Notes: generated by a model from the sequence alone, not told the origin. A DNA stretch of 64,000 nucleotides from Zobellella endophytica (GCF_003012775.1 NZ_PXYG01000001.1:310001-374000), one strand, 5' to 3'; counted from the stretch's first letter, positions 29,533-40,340 are shown. Numbers and translations: made by a program.

Positions 29533-30666
29533 TTACTTGAGCAGTAATTCGGTGTGGGGATCGAAATAGCAAACGTGGTCCATCTCGGCGGCCAGGGCCA
29601 GCGGCTGGTCTTCCGCGACCCGGGTGCGTCCTCCGAGGCGGGCGCTGATCCTGTGCTCCCCGGCCCGCAGTTGCACGAAGGTGTCGGATCCGGACGACTC
29701 GACGTTGACCACCGGCAGGCGGATGGCATGCTCATGCTGCCCTTCGCGGTACAGGTGCAGCGCCTCGGGGCGCAGGCCCACCACCACCGATTTGCCCTGA
29801 TAGTCGCCCAGACGGTCGCCGGCACGGGGATCCACCAGGGTAAAGCCCTGGTCCTGCTCGCCCACGCTGAGCATGGCACCGGCGTCGCCGAGTTCGACCC
29901 GGGCGGGAAACAGGTTCATCGGTGGGGTACCCATAAAGTTGGCCACGAACATGTTGGCCGGCTCGTCGTAGATCTGCTGCGGGCTGCCTACCTGCTGGAT
30001 GTGGCCGTCGCGTAGCACCACTATCTTGCTGCCCAGGGTCATGGCTTCGATTTGATCGTGGGTCACATAGACGATGGAGGCATTGGTCTGCTTGTGCAGG
30101 TGATGGATTTCGGCGCGCATCTCCACCCGCAGTTTGGCATCCAGGTTGGACAGGGGCTCGTCGAACAGGAACAGCACCGGCTCCCGCACCAGGGCCCGGC
30201 CCATGGCCACCCGCTGGCGCTGGCCACCGCTGAGCTGGGCCGGCTTGCGCTCGAGCAGATGATCGATTTGCAGCAGGCGCGCCACTTCCCGGGTCTTGCG
30301 CTGCTGCTCTTCCCTGGAGACCTTACGGATCTTCATGCCGAAGGCGATATTCTCGGCCACCGTCATGGTGGGGTAGAGGGCATAGGACTGGAATACCATG
30401 GCGATGTCCCTGTCCCGGGGTGGTACCCGGGTCACGTCCCGGCCGTCGATCAGGATCTGGCCGCCGGTCACCTCTTCCAGGCCGGCAATGCAGTTGAGCA
30501 GGGTGGATTTGCCGCAGCCCGAGGGGCCGACCAGCACCAGGAAGTCCCCTTCATTCATGTCCACCGAGACGGACTTGAGGATGTCGGCCCCGCCGTAGCT
30601 TTTAATCAGGGCATTGATCGACAGTACCTTGTGGGCCTGCTCCTGCTGGGTTGCTGTGTTCACCAT
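29533..30666 (-). CDS. malK: Maltose/maltodextrin ABC transporter ATPase
   Basis: 377 residues from the ATG at 30666; the frame runs open to 30789 across the operator, which argues against an earlier start. Walker A is GPSGCGKST, the signature LSGGQRQR, Walker B FLFDEPLSNLD and the switch VTHDQIEAM. A C-terminal regulatory region follows (VVVGLRPEALHLY, FVQLRAGEHRISARL). It powers MalFG, encoded divergently. Only a weak ribosome site is visible. Control: operator at 30749 and a CRP site at 30912. The Gln and Leu of MalK that contact MalT cannot be judged, and no MalT is present here. Confidence 0.93.
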   Translation of the reverse strand: MVNTATQQEQAHKVLSINALIKSYGGADILKSVSVDMNEGDFLVLVGPSGCGKSTLLNCIAGLEEVTGGQILIDGRDVTRVPPRDRDIAMVFQSYALYPTMTVAENIAFGMKIRKVSREEQQRKTREVARLLQIDHLLERKPAQLSGGQRQRVAMGRALVREPVLFLFDEPLSNLDAKLRVEMRAEIHHLHKQTNASIVYVTHDQIEAMTLGSKIVVLRDGHIQQVGSPQQIYDEPANMFVANFMGTPPMNLFPARVELGDAGAMLSVGEQDQGFTLVDPRAGDRLGDYQGKSVVVGLRPEALHLYREGQHEHAIRLPVVNVESSGSDTFVQLRAGEHRISARLGGRTRVAEDQPLALAAEMDHVCYFDPHTELLLK

Positions 30667-30748
30667 CTGTCTGTGGGCTCCATTCTGACAAAGGGGGCGC
30701 CGAGCGCGTCTCCATACCGTTCGCGACCCGCCGCCGGGTGATCTGCAT

Positions 30749-30762
30749 TTAAAGCGCTTTAA
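30749..30762. promoter_or_regulatory. LacI-type operator before malK
   Basis: TTAAAGCGCTTTAA, extended to TTTAAAGCGCTTTAAA, a perfect palindrome 83 bp upstream of the malK start. Identical to the site before EIIB copy 2. Confidence 0.75.
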
Positions 30763-30911
30763 AGCTAGCGGATCCAGGCCTCGACGCAAGCCATAAATCG
30801 GAGAGTTGTGAACTGGATCGGATTTGGAGGTCGGAACTGGCCGTTATCACCGGTGTTTAAATCGGTTTATTCTTAATTTATGAAAATAAAGAACAATGCA
30901 ATATCATGTTG

Positions 30912-30927
30912 TGTGATTTTTATCACA
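30912..30927. promoter_or_regulatory. crp site: CRP site in the malK-malE divergent promoter
   Basis: TGTGA-TTTTTA-TCACA matches the CRP consensus exactly. It lies between the malK and malE operators in the 470-bp AT-rich gap, so one site could activate both directions. No gene is seen in this gap. Confidence 0.8.
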
Positions 30928-31015
30928 ATCAATGATCTTTAAACGTTATAAATGTAAAATTATGCGTCAGATCACAGATCGATATGCGGGTTTTACAGAC
31001 GTCTTGCACATCAAA

Positions 31016-31030
31016 TTAAAAGCGCTTTAA
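31016..31030. promoter_or_regulatory. LacI-type operator before malE
   Basis: TTAAAAGCGCTTTAA; with flanks, AATTAAAAGC/GCTTTAAATT, one mismatch in 10-bp arms. About 106 bp before the malE start. Confidence 0.7.
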
Positions 31031-31136
31031 ATTGAGTGATCCACCCGCTCCGGCGTACTCGATTCCGGCCGGGCGGTGCAGAACCTTGGTCAGCCAGACA
31101 GGAGTCTGGGTTAAAACACAATGGGAAGGTACAACC

Positions 31137-32303
31137 ATGATGAAAGCGAACGTGACACTGCTTGCCGGCCTGGTAGCCGGGGTGATATCCGGCCCGGCGC
31201 TGTCCTTTGAACAGGACAAACTGGTGATCTGGAGCGGCAGCACCAACAGGGGCGTGGTCGCGGTGGCTCAGCAGTTCACCGACGAGCTGGGTATCGAGGT
31301 GGTGGTGGAGCATCCCGAGCCGGTGACCGACAAGTTCCAGCAGTCCGCCGCCAACGGCCAGGGCCCGGACATCATCCTCTGGGCTCACGACCGCTTCGGC
31401 GAATGGGGTGCCGGCGGCCTGATCACCCCGGTGGCGCCGAGCCGGGAGGTCAGGGAGCGGATGTTTGATTTCAGTTGGGACGCCCTGACCCTCAATGGCC
31501 GTACCTGGGGTTACCCGCTCACCATCGAGGCGGTCGGCCTCATCTACAACAAGGATCTGCTGCCCGAGCCGCCGAGCTCCTTTGAACAGATGTTCGAGCT
31601 CAGACTGGCCGACGGTGTCAAGACCATCATGTGGGACTACAACAACGCCTATTTCTCCATGCCGCTGCTGATGGCCAACGGCGGCTATGTGTTCAAGCAG
31701 GAGAACGGCGTCTACGATGCGCGGGATCTGGGTGTCAACAACGAGGGCGCGGTCAAGGGTGCCAGCATGATCAAGCGGCTGATCGACGAGCAGGTGATGC
31801 CGGTCGGGGCCGACTACAACGTGATGGATACCGCCTTCAACAAGGGCGAGCTGGCCATGATGATCAACGGCCCCTGGGCGTGGGACAATCTCAAGACCAC
31901 CGGCATCAACTTCGGTGTGGTGCCCCTGCCCACCATCGAGAACCAGTCGCCCAAATCCTTTATCGGGGTGATCGCCGCCGGCATCAACGCCGCCAGTCCG
32001 AATCAGGATCTGGCGGTGGAGTTCATCGAGAACTACCTGCTGACCGAAGCCGGCCTGGCCGAGCTGAACCAGGCGGTGGCCATCGGCGCGGTGGCGCACA
32101 AGGCCTACTCCGAAGTGCTGTCACAGGATCCCAACGTGGCGGCCACCCAGCAGATCGCGGCCGAGGGCGTACCCATGCCCGGCATACCCGAAACCGGCAA
32201 GTTCTGGGCGGCGATGAACCCGGCGCTGCAGAACATTACCGGCGGTCAGCAGACGGTGGAGCAGGCGCTGGACGATGCCGCCGCCCGCATACTGGCGAAA
32301 TAA
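31137..32303 (+). CDS. malE: Maltose/maltodextrin-binding protein
   Basis: 388 residues from the first of two adjacent ATGs (31137/31140), with GGGAAGG seven bases upstream. A signal peptide covers about 1-25 (LLAGLVAGVISGPALS). The mature part is MalE-like: KLVIWSGSTNRGVVAVAQQF, GQGPDIILWAHDRFGEW, TWGYPLTIEAVGLIYNKDLL, MINGPWAWDN, FIENYLLTEAGL. It binds maltodextrins in the periplasm and docks on MalFG. It heads malE-malF-malG-lamB-malM, controlled by the LacI-type operator and CRP. Confidence 0.95.
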   Translation: MMKANVTLLAGLVAGVISGPALSFEQDKLVIWSGSTNRGVVAVAQQFTDELGIEVVVEHPEPVTDKFQQSAANGQGPDIILWAHDRFGEWGAGGLITPVAPSREVRERMFDFSWDALTLNGRTWGYPLTIEAVGLIYNKDLLPEPPSSFEQMFELRLADGVKTIMWDYNNAYFSMPLLMANGGYVFKQENGVYDARDLGVNNEGAVKGASMIKRLIDEQVMPVGADYNVMDTAFNKGELAMMINGPWAWDNLKTTGINFGVVPLPTIENQSPKSFIGVIAAGINAASPNQDLAVEFIENYLLTEAGLAELNQAVAIGAVAHKAYSEVLSQDPNVAATQQIAAEGVPMPGIPETGKFWAAMNPALQNITGGQQTVEQALDDAAARILAK

Positions 32304-32366
32304 CGGCCATGGCCGGCGCCCGGGGTGCCGGCAGTGTAGGGTAACAATCTTTATTTGGAGGCTGGC

Positions 32367-33941
32367 ATGAGTTCGCCGACGATCTATGCGGAGCCGGTGC
32401 TGGCGGCTGACCAGTCCGCGCGGTTTTCCATGGCCAAGATGGCCAAATTCAGTGTTCTCGGGGTGGTGTCGCTGGCACTGCTGTACGCGGTGTGGAGCCT
32501 GTACCTGGCCGGTGAGCCGCTGTTCGCGGTGCTGGTGATGGCGGTGCTGGTGGGCGTTGTCCTGATTTACGGCAACCGGCGCTTCTACACTGCCCGCTTC
32601 GTGTTTCCGGCGGTGGTGACGGTGGGGTTGTTCATCGCCTTTCCGGTGATTTACACCAGCTACGTCGGCTTTACCAACTACAGCGCCAGCAACCTGCTGT
32701 CCTTTCACCGGGTCAACGAAATTCACCTGTCCCGGGTGACGGTAGACAAGCGCAGCGAGCGGCCCTTCTTCCTGCTGCCCGCCGAGGGCGGTTACCGGCT
32801 GGTGCTGCGCAATGCCGACGGCGACCTGATAAGCTCCCCCTTCTTCGCCGATGGAACGCCTTTGCAGCTGCCGATGCAGCCGGCCTACGATGTCGAAGCG
32901 TTAGCGGGCGAGTTCCTGGCGCCCCGCGACATGGTGCGCCTGCGTGGCGAGCTGGGCGCCGTCACCGCCCTGCTGCCCGACGGCCAGCGCCTGACCACCT
33001 CCGGCATCCGCACCATGGCCGATGTCCAGCCGGTGTTCGAAGAGCTCGAGGACGGCCGGCTGCGCAACCGGCTCGACGGCGACATGCTGGTGGCGGATCA
33101 TTCGGTGGGTTTCTACCGCGACGAAGCCGGCAACCAGGTGGCACCCGGCTGGCGGGTCAACGTGGGCCTGGACAACTTCAAGCGTATCCTGTTTTCCGAG
33201 GGCATCCGCGGCCCCATGCTGGAGATTTTTATCTGGACGGTTACCTTCGCCCTGCTGTCGGTGCTGTGCACCTTCGGGGTGGGGGTGCTGCTGGCGGTGA
33301 TCCTGCAGTGGGAGCACCTGCGCTTTCGCGGCCTGTACCGCATCCTGCTGATTTTGCCCTATGCGGTGCCGGGCTTTATTTCCATCCTGGTGTTCCGCGG
33401 CCTGTTCAACCAGAACTTCGGCGAGATCAACCTGATCCTGGAGGCGGTGTTCGGCATCCGGCCCGAGTGGTTCACCGATCCGACCCTGGCCCGCGCCATG
33501 ACCGTTATCGTCAACACCTGGCTCGGTTATCCCTACATGATGCTGCTGGCCATGGGCTACCTGCAGTCGGTGCCCGGCGATCACGCCAGGGCCGCGGCCC
33601 TGGAAGGGGCCAGCCCGGTGCGCACCTTCTTTTCCATCACCCTGCCGCAGATACTGCCGCCCTTCGCGCCCATGCTGATCTCGGCTTTCGCCTTCAACTT
33701 CAACAACCTGGTGCTGATCCTGCTGCTCACCCGGGGCCTGCCGGACATTCCGGGCACCCTGATCCCGGCCGGCTCCACCGATCTGCTGGCGTCCTTCACC
33801 TATCGCATCAGCTTTATGGACTCGGGGCAGAACTTTGGCCTGGCCGGCGCCATCGCCACCCTGATCTTCGTTATCGTCGGGGCCATGGCCTACGCCAACT
33901 TCGTGGCACTGCGCCGTGCCGTGACCGCCAGGGGGAAATAA
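32367..33941 (+). CDS. malF: Maltose/maltodextrin permease MalF
   Basis: 524 residues from the ATG at 32367 with TGGAGG upstream. It has eight predicted hydrophobic segments. Between the third and fourth (about residues 115-275) lies the long periplasmic P2 loop typical of enterobacterial-type MalF, which contacts MalE. The EAA loop reads ARAAALEGASPVRTFFSITL. It forms the channel with MalG. This clearly distinguishes it from the short MalF-like permease at 12148. Confidence 0.95.
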   Translation: MSSPTIYAEPVLAADQSARFSMAKMAKFSVLGVVSLALLYAVWSLYLAGEPLFAVLVMAVLVGVVLIYGNRRFYTARFVFPAVVTVGLFIAFPVIYTSYVGFTNYSASNLLSFHRVNEIHLSRVTVDKRSERPFFLLPAEGGYRLVLRNADGDLISSPFFADGTPLQLPMQPAYDVEALAGEFLAPRDMVRLRGELGAVTALLPDGQRLTTSGIRTMADVQPVFEELEDGRLRNRLDGDMLVADHSVGFYRDEAGNQVAPGWRVNVGLDNFKRILFSEGIRGPMLEIFIWTVTFALLSVLCTFGVGVLLAVILQWEHLRFRGLYRILLILPYAVPGFISILVFRGLFNQNFGEINLILEAVFGIRPEWFTDPTLARAMTVIVNTWLGYPYMMLLAMGYLQSVPGDHARAAALEGASPVRTFFSITLPQILPPFAPMLISAFAFNFNNLVLILLLTRGLPDIPGTLIPAGSTDLLASFTYRISFMDSGQNFGLAGAIATLIFVIVGAMAYANFVALRRAVTARGK

Positions 33942-33942
33942 C

Positions 33943-34833
33943 ATGATTGTCGAATATCCACGCAACCTGCTGCTGCGTAAAATCCTGGCCCACGGCTTCC
34001 TGTGGATTTTCCTGCTACTGATCCTGTTTCCGTTCGTGATGATACTGTCCATCTCCTTCCGGGAGGGCAACTTCGCCACCGGCAGCATCTTCCCCGACAA
34101 CCCCACCCTGGAGCACTGGGCGCTGGCCCTGGGGCTGGACCATGTACGTGCCGACGGCACCCGGGTGACGCCACCCTTTCCGGTGCTGCTGTGGTTGTGG
34201 AACTCGGTCAAGATCGGCACCATCGCCTCCCTGGGGGTGCTGTCGGTGTCCACCATCGCCGCCTATTCCTTCTCCCGGATGAAGTTCCGCGGCAAGGGCA
34301 GCCTGCTGGACTCGCTGCTGCTGATCCAGATGTTCCCCGGTGCCCTGGCGGTGGTGGCGCTCTACGCCATTTTCGACGCCCTGGGCAAGGTGACGCCCGT
34401 GCTCGGTATCGACAGCCACTGGTCGCTGATCCTCTGCTACCTGAGCGGGGTGACCATGAACATCTGGATCATCAAGGGCTATTTCGACGCCATCGATCCG
34501 GCCCTGGACAAGGCCGCCCAGATCGACGGCGCCACCCCCTGGCAGACCTTCCGCCATGTGTTCCTGCCGCTGGCGGTGCCCATTCTGGCGGTGGTGTTCG
34601 TGCTGGCCTTTATCGGCACCGTCACCGACTATCCCCTGGCCTCGGTGCTGCTGCGCAAGACCGAACAGATGACCCTGGCGGTGGGCGCGCGCCAGTACCT
34701 GGTGGATCACAAGTACCTGTGGGGCGATTTCGCCGCCGCCGCCATCCTGTCGGGGCTGCCGATCACCCTGATGTTCCTGCTGGCCCAGCGTTACCTGGTG
34801 TCCGGCCTGTCCGACGGCGGGGTCAAGGGCTAG
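33943..34833 (+). CDS. malG: Maltose/maltodextrin permease MalG
   Basis: 296 residues, inner membrane, six hydrophobic segments, starting one base after the malF stop with GGGGGAAATAAC upstream. The EAA-type loop reads LDKAAQIDGATPWQTFRHVF, and the C-terminus GLSDGGVKG is the usual MalG tail that enters the MalF cavity. Typical E. coli length. A 194-bp gap before lamB holds a 7-bp hairpin (34900-34918) and a T7 run near 34941, possibly reducing read-through. Confidence 0.95.
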   Translation: MIVEYPRNLLLRKILAHGFLWIFLLLILFPFVMILSISFREGNFATGSIFPDNPTLEHWALALGLDHVRADGTRVTPPFPVLLWLWNSVKIGTIASLGVLSVSTIAAYSFSRMKFRGKGSLLDSLLLIQMFPGALAVVALYAIFDALGKVTPVLGIDSHWSLILCYLSGVTMNIWIIKGYFDAIDPALDKAAQIDGATPWQTFRHVFLPLAVPILAVVFVLAFIGTVTDYPLASVLLRKTEQMTLAVGARQYLVDHKYLWGDFAAAAILSGLPITLMFLLAQRYLVSGLSDGGVKG

Positions 34834-35024
34834 CGCCCGTGCCGGCCCCGCGCCGGGCAAGATAACCCGCTGCCACCGCCTGCCTCCGAGGCTGCCGGTG
34901 AAGACACTCTCTGTCTTCCGGCGGCCCGGTGACCTGCGTCGTTTTTTTAATGATGAGAAACCCGGCCTGCCGCCAGGGAGCGAGCCCGCACAGGGAAGTG
35001 CCCGGCCAGGTCTACAAGGAGTAG

Positions 35025-36260
<1,236 letters not shown>

Positions 36261-36262
36261 CC

Positions 36263-36292
36263 GTTCAGGCCGGCTCCCGAGCCGGCCTGAAC
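36263..36292 (+). terminator. 13-bp perfect hairpin between lamB and malM
   Basis: GTTCAGGCCGGCT, loop CCCG, exact complement, two bases after the lamB stop. No T-run follows. It is likely an mRNA 3'-end stabiliser or partial terminator that sets the lamB to malM ratio. Confidence 0.55.
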
Positions 36293-36374
36293 GACCGGAT
36301 GGGGGGCGCGGGCGGCTCGCCTGCGCTCCAGAACTCGTTCGACCACCGGGCATTACAACGGAGTAGGAAACATC

Positions 36375-37205
36375 GTGAACAACACCCTGATGGCACTGTG
36401 CCTGGGTAGTGCCTTGCTGGCCGCCCAACCCGTGGCGGCGGCCGAGGTGCCGCCGGCCCTGCCCGCCATCGGCCAGCAGCAACTGGCCGCCCTGCACTGG
36501 CAGCCGCTGGCCCCGACGGCACATGAACGCATCGTCCTCGATGCCGCCAGCCCCCGGCTCGACACCGGGCTGGGCGAGGGGCCGGTCGCCGCCTTCGCCC
36601 TGCCCGCCGACCGGGGCACCCTGGACATCACCCTGCACAGCCTGGTGAGCGAACGCCACCAGGTGTTCGCCCCCAATGTGCTGATCCTGGACGAGCGGCT
36701 GCAGCCGGCGGCGTTCTACCCCAGCGAGGCTTTTCCCTTCGCCTCCGGGCGGCTGTTGCAGGCCGACCGGCTGGAAGGACACATCACCCTGACCCCGATG
36801 CCGGGGCAGCAGCGGGTCTACATGCTGGTGTTTACCCGGGCAGAGGATCTGGCCCGGGTGACCCTGATGCCGCATCCCGCCAAGGTACATGCGCGGGCCC
36901 TGGGCAACCAGCCGCCGGCCATCGCCGATGTCCCCGTGGTCCACCGGCCGGCCGGCACCCTCGGGCTCAGGCTGGTGGCCGAGCAACGGCAGGGGGTCAC
37001 TCCTCTCGGCGTGTCTCCTTCGGTTGCCGCAGAACGAGCGGCCGTCGCACCCTTGGCCGAGACCGAGAGCTACTTCCTGCGGGCCATCCGCACCGCCGTC
37101 GCCGCTGGCGATATCGACCAGGCCCTGAGCCTGCTGGCGGAAGCCGAGCGGCTGGGCGTCACCCGCGCCCGTGCCGGCTTTGTCGAGGCGGTGCAAGCCC
37201 GCTGA
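36375..37205 (+). CDS. malM: Maltose operon periplasmic protein MalM
   Basis: 276 residues from a GTG at 36375 behind GGAGTAGG. Signal peptide about 1-23 (LLAAQPVAAA). The MalM family is periplasmic, always next to lamB, and its function is poorly defined. Recognisable pieces include FALPADRGTLDITLHSLV and VFAPNVLILDERLQPAAFYP. A C-terminal helical stretch (TESYFLRAIRTAVAAGDIDQ) is also typical. Last gene of the operon, followed by a strong terminator. Confidence 0.9.
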   Translation: MNNTLMALCLGSALLAAQPVAAAEVPPALPAIGQQQLAALHWQPLAPTAHERIVLDAASPRLDTGLGEGPVAAFALPADRGTLDITLHSLVSERHQVFAPNVLILDERLQPAAFYPSEAFPFASGRLLQADRLEGHITLTPMPGQQRVYMLVFTRAEDLARVTLMPHPAKVHARALGNQPPAIADVPVVHRPAGTLGLRLVAEQRQGVTPLGVSPSVAAERAAVAPLAETESYFLRAIRTAVAAGDIDQALSLLAEAERLGVTRARAGFVEAVQAR

Positions 37206-37226
37206 CGGACCGCGTTCCTTGTGTTT

Positions 37227-37251
37227 GGGTGTGCCTGGCACGCCCTTTTTT
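37227..37251 (+). terminator. Rho-independent terminator of the mal operon
   Basis: Stem GGGTGTGC/GCACGCCC with one G-U pair, 3-nt loop, then six Ts. Confidence 0.85.
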
Positions 37252-37295
37252 GTACCCGCCGGGCCAGAAAACCAGGCTCCGGCTGAAAGTGGCGT

Positions 37296-37988
37296 CTAGT
37301 CCCCGAGGGCCGTCCTGACCGCCGCCCGGGCGTGAATGCGGGTGGTGTCGAACAGCGGCATCCGGGTATGGGAAGGTTCTACCAGCATGCCGATTTCGGT
37401 ACAGCCCTCGACGATGCCCTGGGCCCCGGCCTGGCGCAGATCCGCCATCATGTACAGCAGCTCCCGGCGGGAGGCGTCGGTGAAGCGGCCCAGGCACAGC
37501 TCCTCGAAGATGATGCGATCCAGCTTGTCGCGGGCGGCGGGGCCGGGCAGCCGGACCTCCAGGCCGTGGGCGCGCAGGCGGTCGGCGTAGAAGGGATCCG
37601 TCATGGTGGTGCGGGTGCCGAGCAGTCCCACCGAGTCGATGCCCCGGGCCTTGACCGCGGCGGCGGTGGCGTCGATGAGGTGCAGCAGCGGAATGTCGAT
37701 GGCGGCGGCGATGTCGTCCGCCACCTTGTGCATGGTATTGGTGCCGAGCAGCAAAAAATCGGCGCCGGCGGCTTCCACCTGGCGGGCCTTGGCCGTCAGG
37801 TGGCGGCGGATGGCATCCCAGTCGCCGTCCTTCATCCAGGCGGCGAGCGGCGCGAAGTCGACGCTCACCATGGCGATGGGGGCGGAATGCAGTCCCCCCC
37901 TGGCCTGCCTGACCCCTTCGTTGAGCAAACTGTAATAATGACCGGTACTCTCCCAGCTCATGCCGCCGAGCAGTCCTATGGTTTTCAT
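37296..37988 (-). CDS. Aspartate/glutamate racemase family protein, YgeA-like
   Basis: 230 residues starting MKTIGLLGGMSWESTGHYY. The two catalytic positions read GTNTMHK (Thr where many family members have Cys) and GCTEIGML (Cys). E. coli YgeA, a broad-specificity amino-acid racemase, has the same Thr/Cys pair, so this is probably an active YgeA-type enzyme rather than an inactive one. Cytosolic. It converges with malM and is divergent from ovoA, 208 bp away. The substrate (homoserine, Glu or others) is not predictable. Confidence 0.85.
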   Translation of the reverse strand: MKTIGLLGGMSWESTGHYYSLLNEGVRQARGGLHSAPIAMVSVDFAPLAAWMKDGDWDAIRRHLTAKARQVEAAGADFLLLGTNTMHKVADDIAAAIDIPLLHLIDATAAAVKARGIDSVGLLGTRTTMTDPFYADRLRAHGLEVRLPGPAARDKLDRIIFEELCLGRFTDASRRELLYMMADLRQAGAQGIVEGCTEIGMLVEPSHTRMPLFDTTRIHARAAVRTALGD

Positions 37989-38196
37989 CCCGTCCCCTTG
38001 GTTGTTGGCCCGATGCTGCTATAAGCCTTGGGGCTAAAATGGAAAAAACAACCGCAAAGGGGAAATTAATGAAGCAATCCGCGCCTGCGCGGGTCTTCTG
38101 CCGAGGGTGGCGGTGCCGGCCGCAGGGGCTTTTTCCTTCTCATTGTGCGCCGGTCACGGTAACGTATTCAAAAAACAAGTGGTCAGGGATAACGCC

Positions 38197-40314
38197 ATGG
38201 AACAACTCGCTCAGATAGTCACCAAAACACCGCTGCTTACCGGCGCCTCGGCGGAGCAGAAACGGGAAGAAATCAGAGCCTATTTTCACCAGACCTTCAG
38301 CCTTTACGAGACCCTGTTCGATTGCCTTGCCCGCGACCAGGCCTATTACCTGCGTGCCGAGCCGCTGCGCCATCCGCTGATCTTCTATTTCGGGCACACG
38401 GCGGTGTTTTTCATCAACAAGCTGGTGCTGGGCAAATATATCCAGCGGCGGCTGGACGAACGGCTGGAGTCGATGTTCGCCATCGGGGTGGACGAGATGT
38501 CCTGGGACGATCTGGACAGCACCCACTACGACTGGCCCACGGTGGCGCAGACCCGGGCCTACCGGGATCGGGTGCGGACGCAGGTGGACGAGCTGATAGG
38601 CTCGATGCCGCTCAGCCTGCCGATCACCCCCGACTCGCCGGCCTGGGTGGTGCTGATGGGCATCGAGCACGAGCGTATCCATCTGGAAACGTCCTCGGTG
38701 ATCATGCGCATGCTGCCGCTGGACTGTCTGCGGTCCCATCCGATCTGGTCCGCAACCTGCACCGAATCGGGGCCGGCGCCGGAAAACGGCCTGCTGCCGG
38801 TGGCCGGGGAGACGATCACCCTGGGCAAGCCGGACACCGCCGCCAGCTACGGCTGGGACAACGAATACGGCCGCAAGACGGTGGCGGTGCAGCCGTTCCG
38901 GGTATCCCGCTTCCTGGTGTCCAACGGCGAATACCTGCAGTTCGTGCAGGCCGGCGGCTACCGGAACCCGGAATACTGGACCGAGGAAGGCCGCCGGTGG
39001 CTCGCCTTCAGCCGGGCCGCCATGCCCCGCTTCTGGAGCCGGCGCCACGACGAGTATTACCAGCGCAACCTGCTGCAGGAGGTGCCGCTGCCGCTGGACT
39101 GGCCGGCGGAGGTCAACTACCTGGAGGCCAAGGCCTTCTGCAACTGGAAAGCCGGGCAAACCGGCACCCATGTGCGGCTGCCCACCGAGGCGGAATGGAC
39201 CCTGCTGCGCAACCGGCTCGACGCCGATCAGCCCGACTGGGAACGGGCACCGGGCAACCTCAACCTGGAGCACCATGCCTCGTCCTGCCCGGTGGACCGC
39301 TTCGCGGTGGACGGTATCCACGATCTGGTCGGCAATGTCTGGCAGTGGACCGAAACCCCGGTCGACGGCTTTCCCGGCTTCGAGGTGCACCCGCTGTACG
39401 ACGATTTCTCCACGCCCACCTTCGACAACCGGCACAACCTGATCAAGGGCGGTTCCTGGATCTCCACCGGCAACGAAGCCACCCGCTATTCCCGCTACGC
39501 CTTCCGCCGGCATTTTTTCCAGCATGCCGGCTTCCGTTACATCGAATCCGACCATGCCGAGGTGCCCGTGGAGCCCGTGAATACCTATGAAACCGACGAT
39601 CTGGTGGCCCAGTACCTGGAGTTCCACTACGGGTCCGAATACTTCGGGGTGGCCAACTACCCGGTGGCCTGCGTGCAGACCCTGCTGGCGCGGATCCCCG
39701 GGCTCAACAGGGGCAAGGCGCTGGATCTGGGCTGCTCGGTCGGGCGCGCCAGTTTCGAGCTGGCCCGCCACTTCGAGCGGGTGGACGGCATCGATTTTTC
39801 CGCCCGTTTTATCCAGCACGGCTTCCAGCTGAAGGAAAGCGGCCAGACCCGCTTCGCCATTCCCGTCGAAGGCGAGCTGGTGGAGTTCAAGGAGACCGGC
39901 CTGGCCGAGCTGGGCTACGCCGGCCTGGCGCACAAGGTCGACTTCGTGCAGGGGGATGCCTGCAACCTCAAGCCCCGTTTCAGCGGTTATGATCTGATCT
40001 TCTGCGGCAACCTGATCGATCGGCTGTACAACCCGGCCCTGTTTCTTGGTCAGGTGCATGAGCGGCTCAACCCCGGCGGCTACCTGGTGCTGACCTCGCC
40101 CTATACCTGGCTGGAAGAGCACACCCCCAGGGCCAAGTGGCTGGGCGGGGTCAAGGTCAACGGCGAGAACTTCACCACCCTGGACGGCCTCAGGGCGGTG
40201 CTGGGCGAGCGCTTCGAGCTGGCGGGGCAGGAAGACATCCCCTTCGTGATCCGCGAAACTCGCCGCAAGTTCCAGCATACCCTGGCGGAAATGACCCTGT
40301 GGCGGCTGAAGTAG
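38197..40314 (+). CDS. ovoA: OvoA, 5-histidylcysteine sulfoxide synthase / N-methyltransferase
   Basis: 705 residues from the ATG at 38197 with CAGGGAT upstream (the frame is open to 38107). OvoA joins cysteine to C5 of histidine with oxygen and iron and later methylates the thiol-histidine to give ovothiol. Three parts are visible: an N-terminal DinB-like domain with the iron motif HX3HXE at 158-164 (HERIHLE) and a further His67; a formylglycine-enzyme-type sulfoxide synthase core (LPTEAEWTLLRN, LVGNVWQWTETPVDGFPGFE); and a SAM methyltransferase from about 500 (LDLGCSVGRASFELAR). Length is normal. A separate lyase (OvoB) is not seen nearby. Ovothiol is an antioxidant thiol. Confidence 0.95.
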   Translation: MEQLAQIVTKTPLLTGASAEQKREEIRAYFHQTFSLYETLFDCLARDQAYYLRAEPLRHPLIFYFGHTAVFFINKLVLGKYIQRRLDERLESMFAIGVDEMSWDDLDSTHYDWPTVAQTRAYRDRVRTQVDELIGSMPLSLPITPDSPAWVVLMGIEHERIHLETSSVIMRMLPLDCLRSHPIWSATCTESGPAPENGLLPVAGETITLGKPDTAASYGWDNEYGRKTVAVQPFRVSRFLVSNGEYLQFVQAGGYRNPEYWTEEGRRWLAFSRAAMPRFWSRRHDEYYQRNLLQEVPLPLDWPAEVNYLEAKAFCNWKAGQTGTHVRLPTEAEWTLLRNRLDADQPDWERAPGNLNLEHHASSCPVDRFAVDGIHDLVGNVWQWTETPVDGFPGFEVHPLYDDFSTPTFDNRHNLIKGGSWISTGNEATRYSRYAFRRHFFQHAGFRYIESDHAEVPVEPVNTYETDDLVAQYLEFHYGSEYFGVANYPVACVQTLLARIPGLNRGKALDLGCSVGRASFELARHFERVDGIDFSARFIQHGFQLKESGQTRFAIPVEGELVEFKETGLAELGYAGLAHKVDFVQGDACNLKPRFSGYDLIFCGNLIDRLYNPALFLGQVHERLNPGGYLVLTSPYTWLEEHTPRAKWLGGVKVNGENFTTLDGLRAVLGERFELAGQEDIPFVIRETRRKFQHTLAEMTLWRLK

Positions 40315-40340
40315 CCAGCACCGGGGCCGGCAACGGCCTC

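Noticed and set aside
34895-34921. Hairpin GAAGACA/TGTCTTC between malG and lamB as a terminator
   Set aside because: Only a 7-bp stem, and the T7 run is more than 20 bp away; kept only as a remark under malG.
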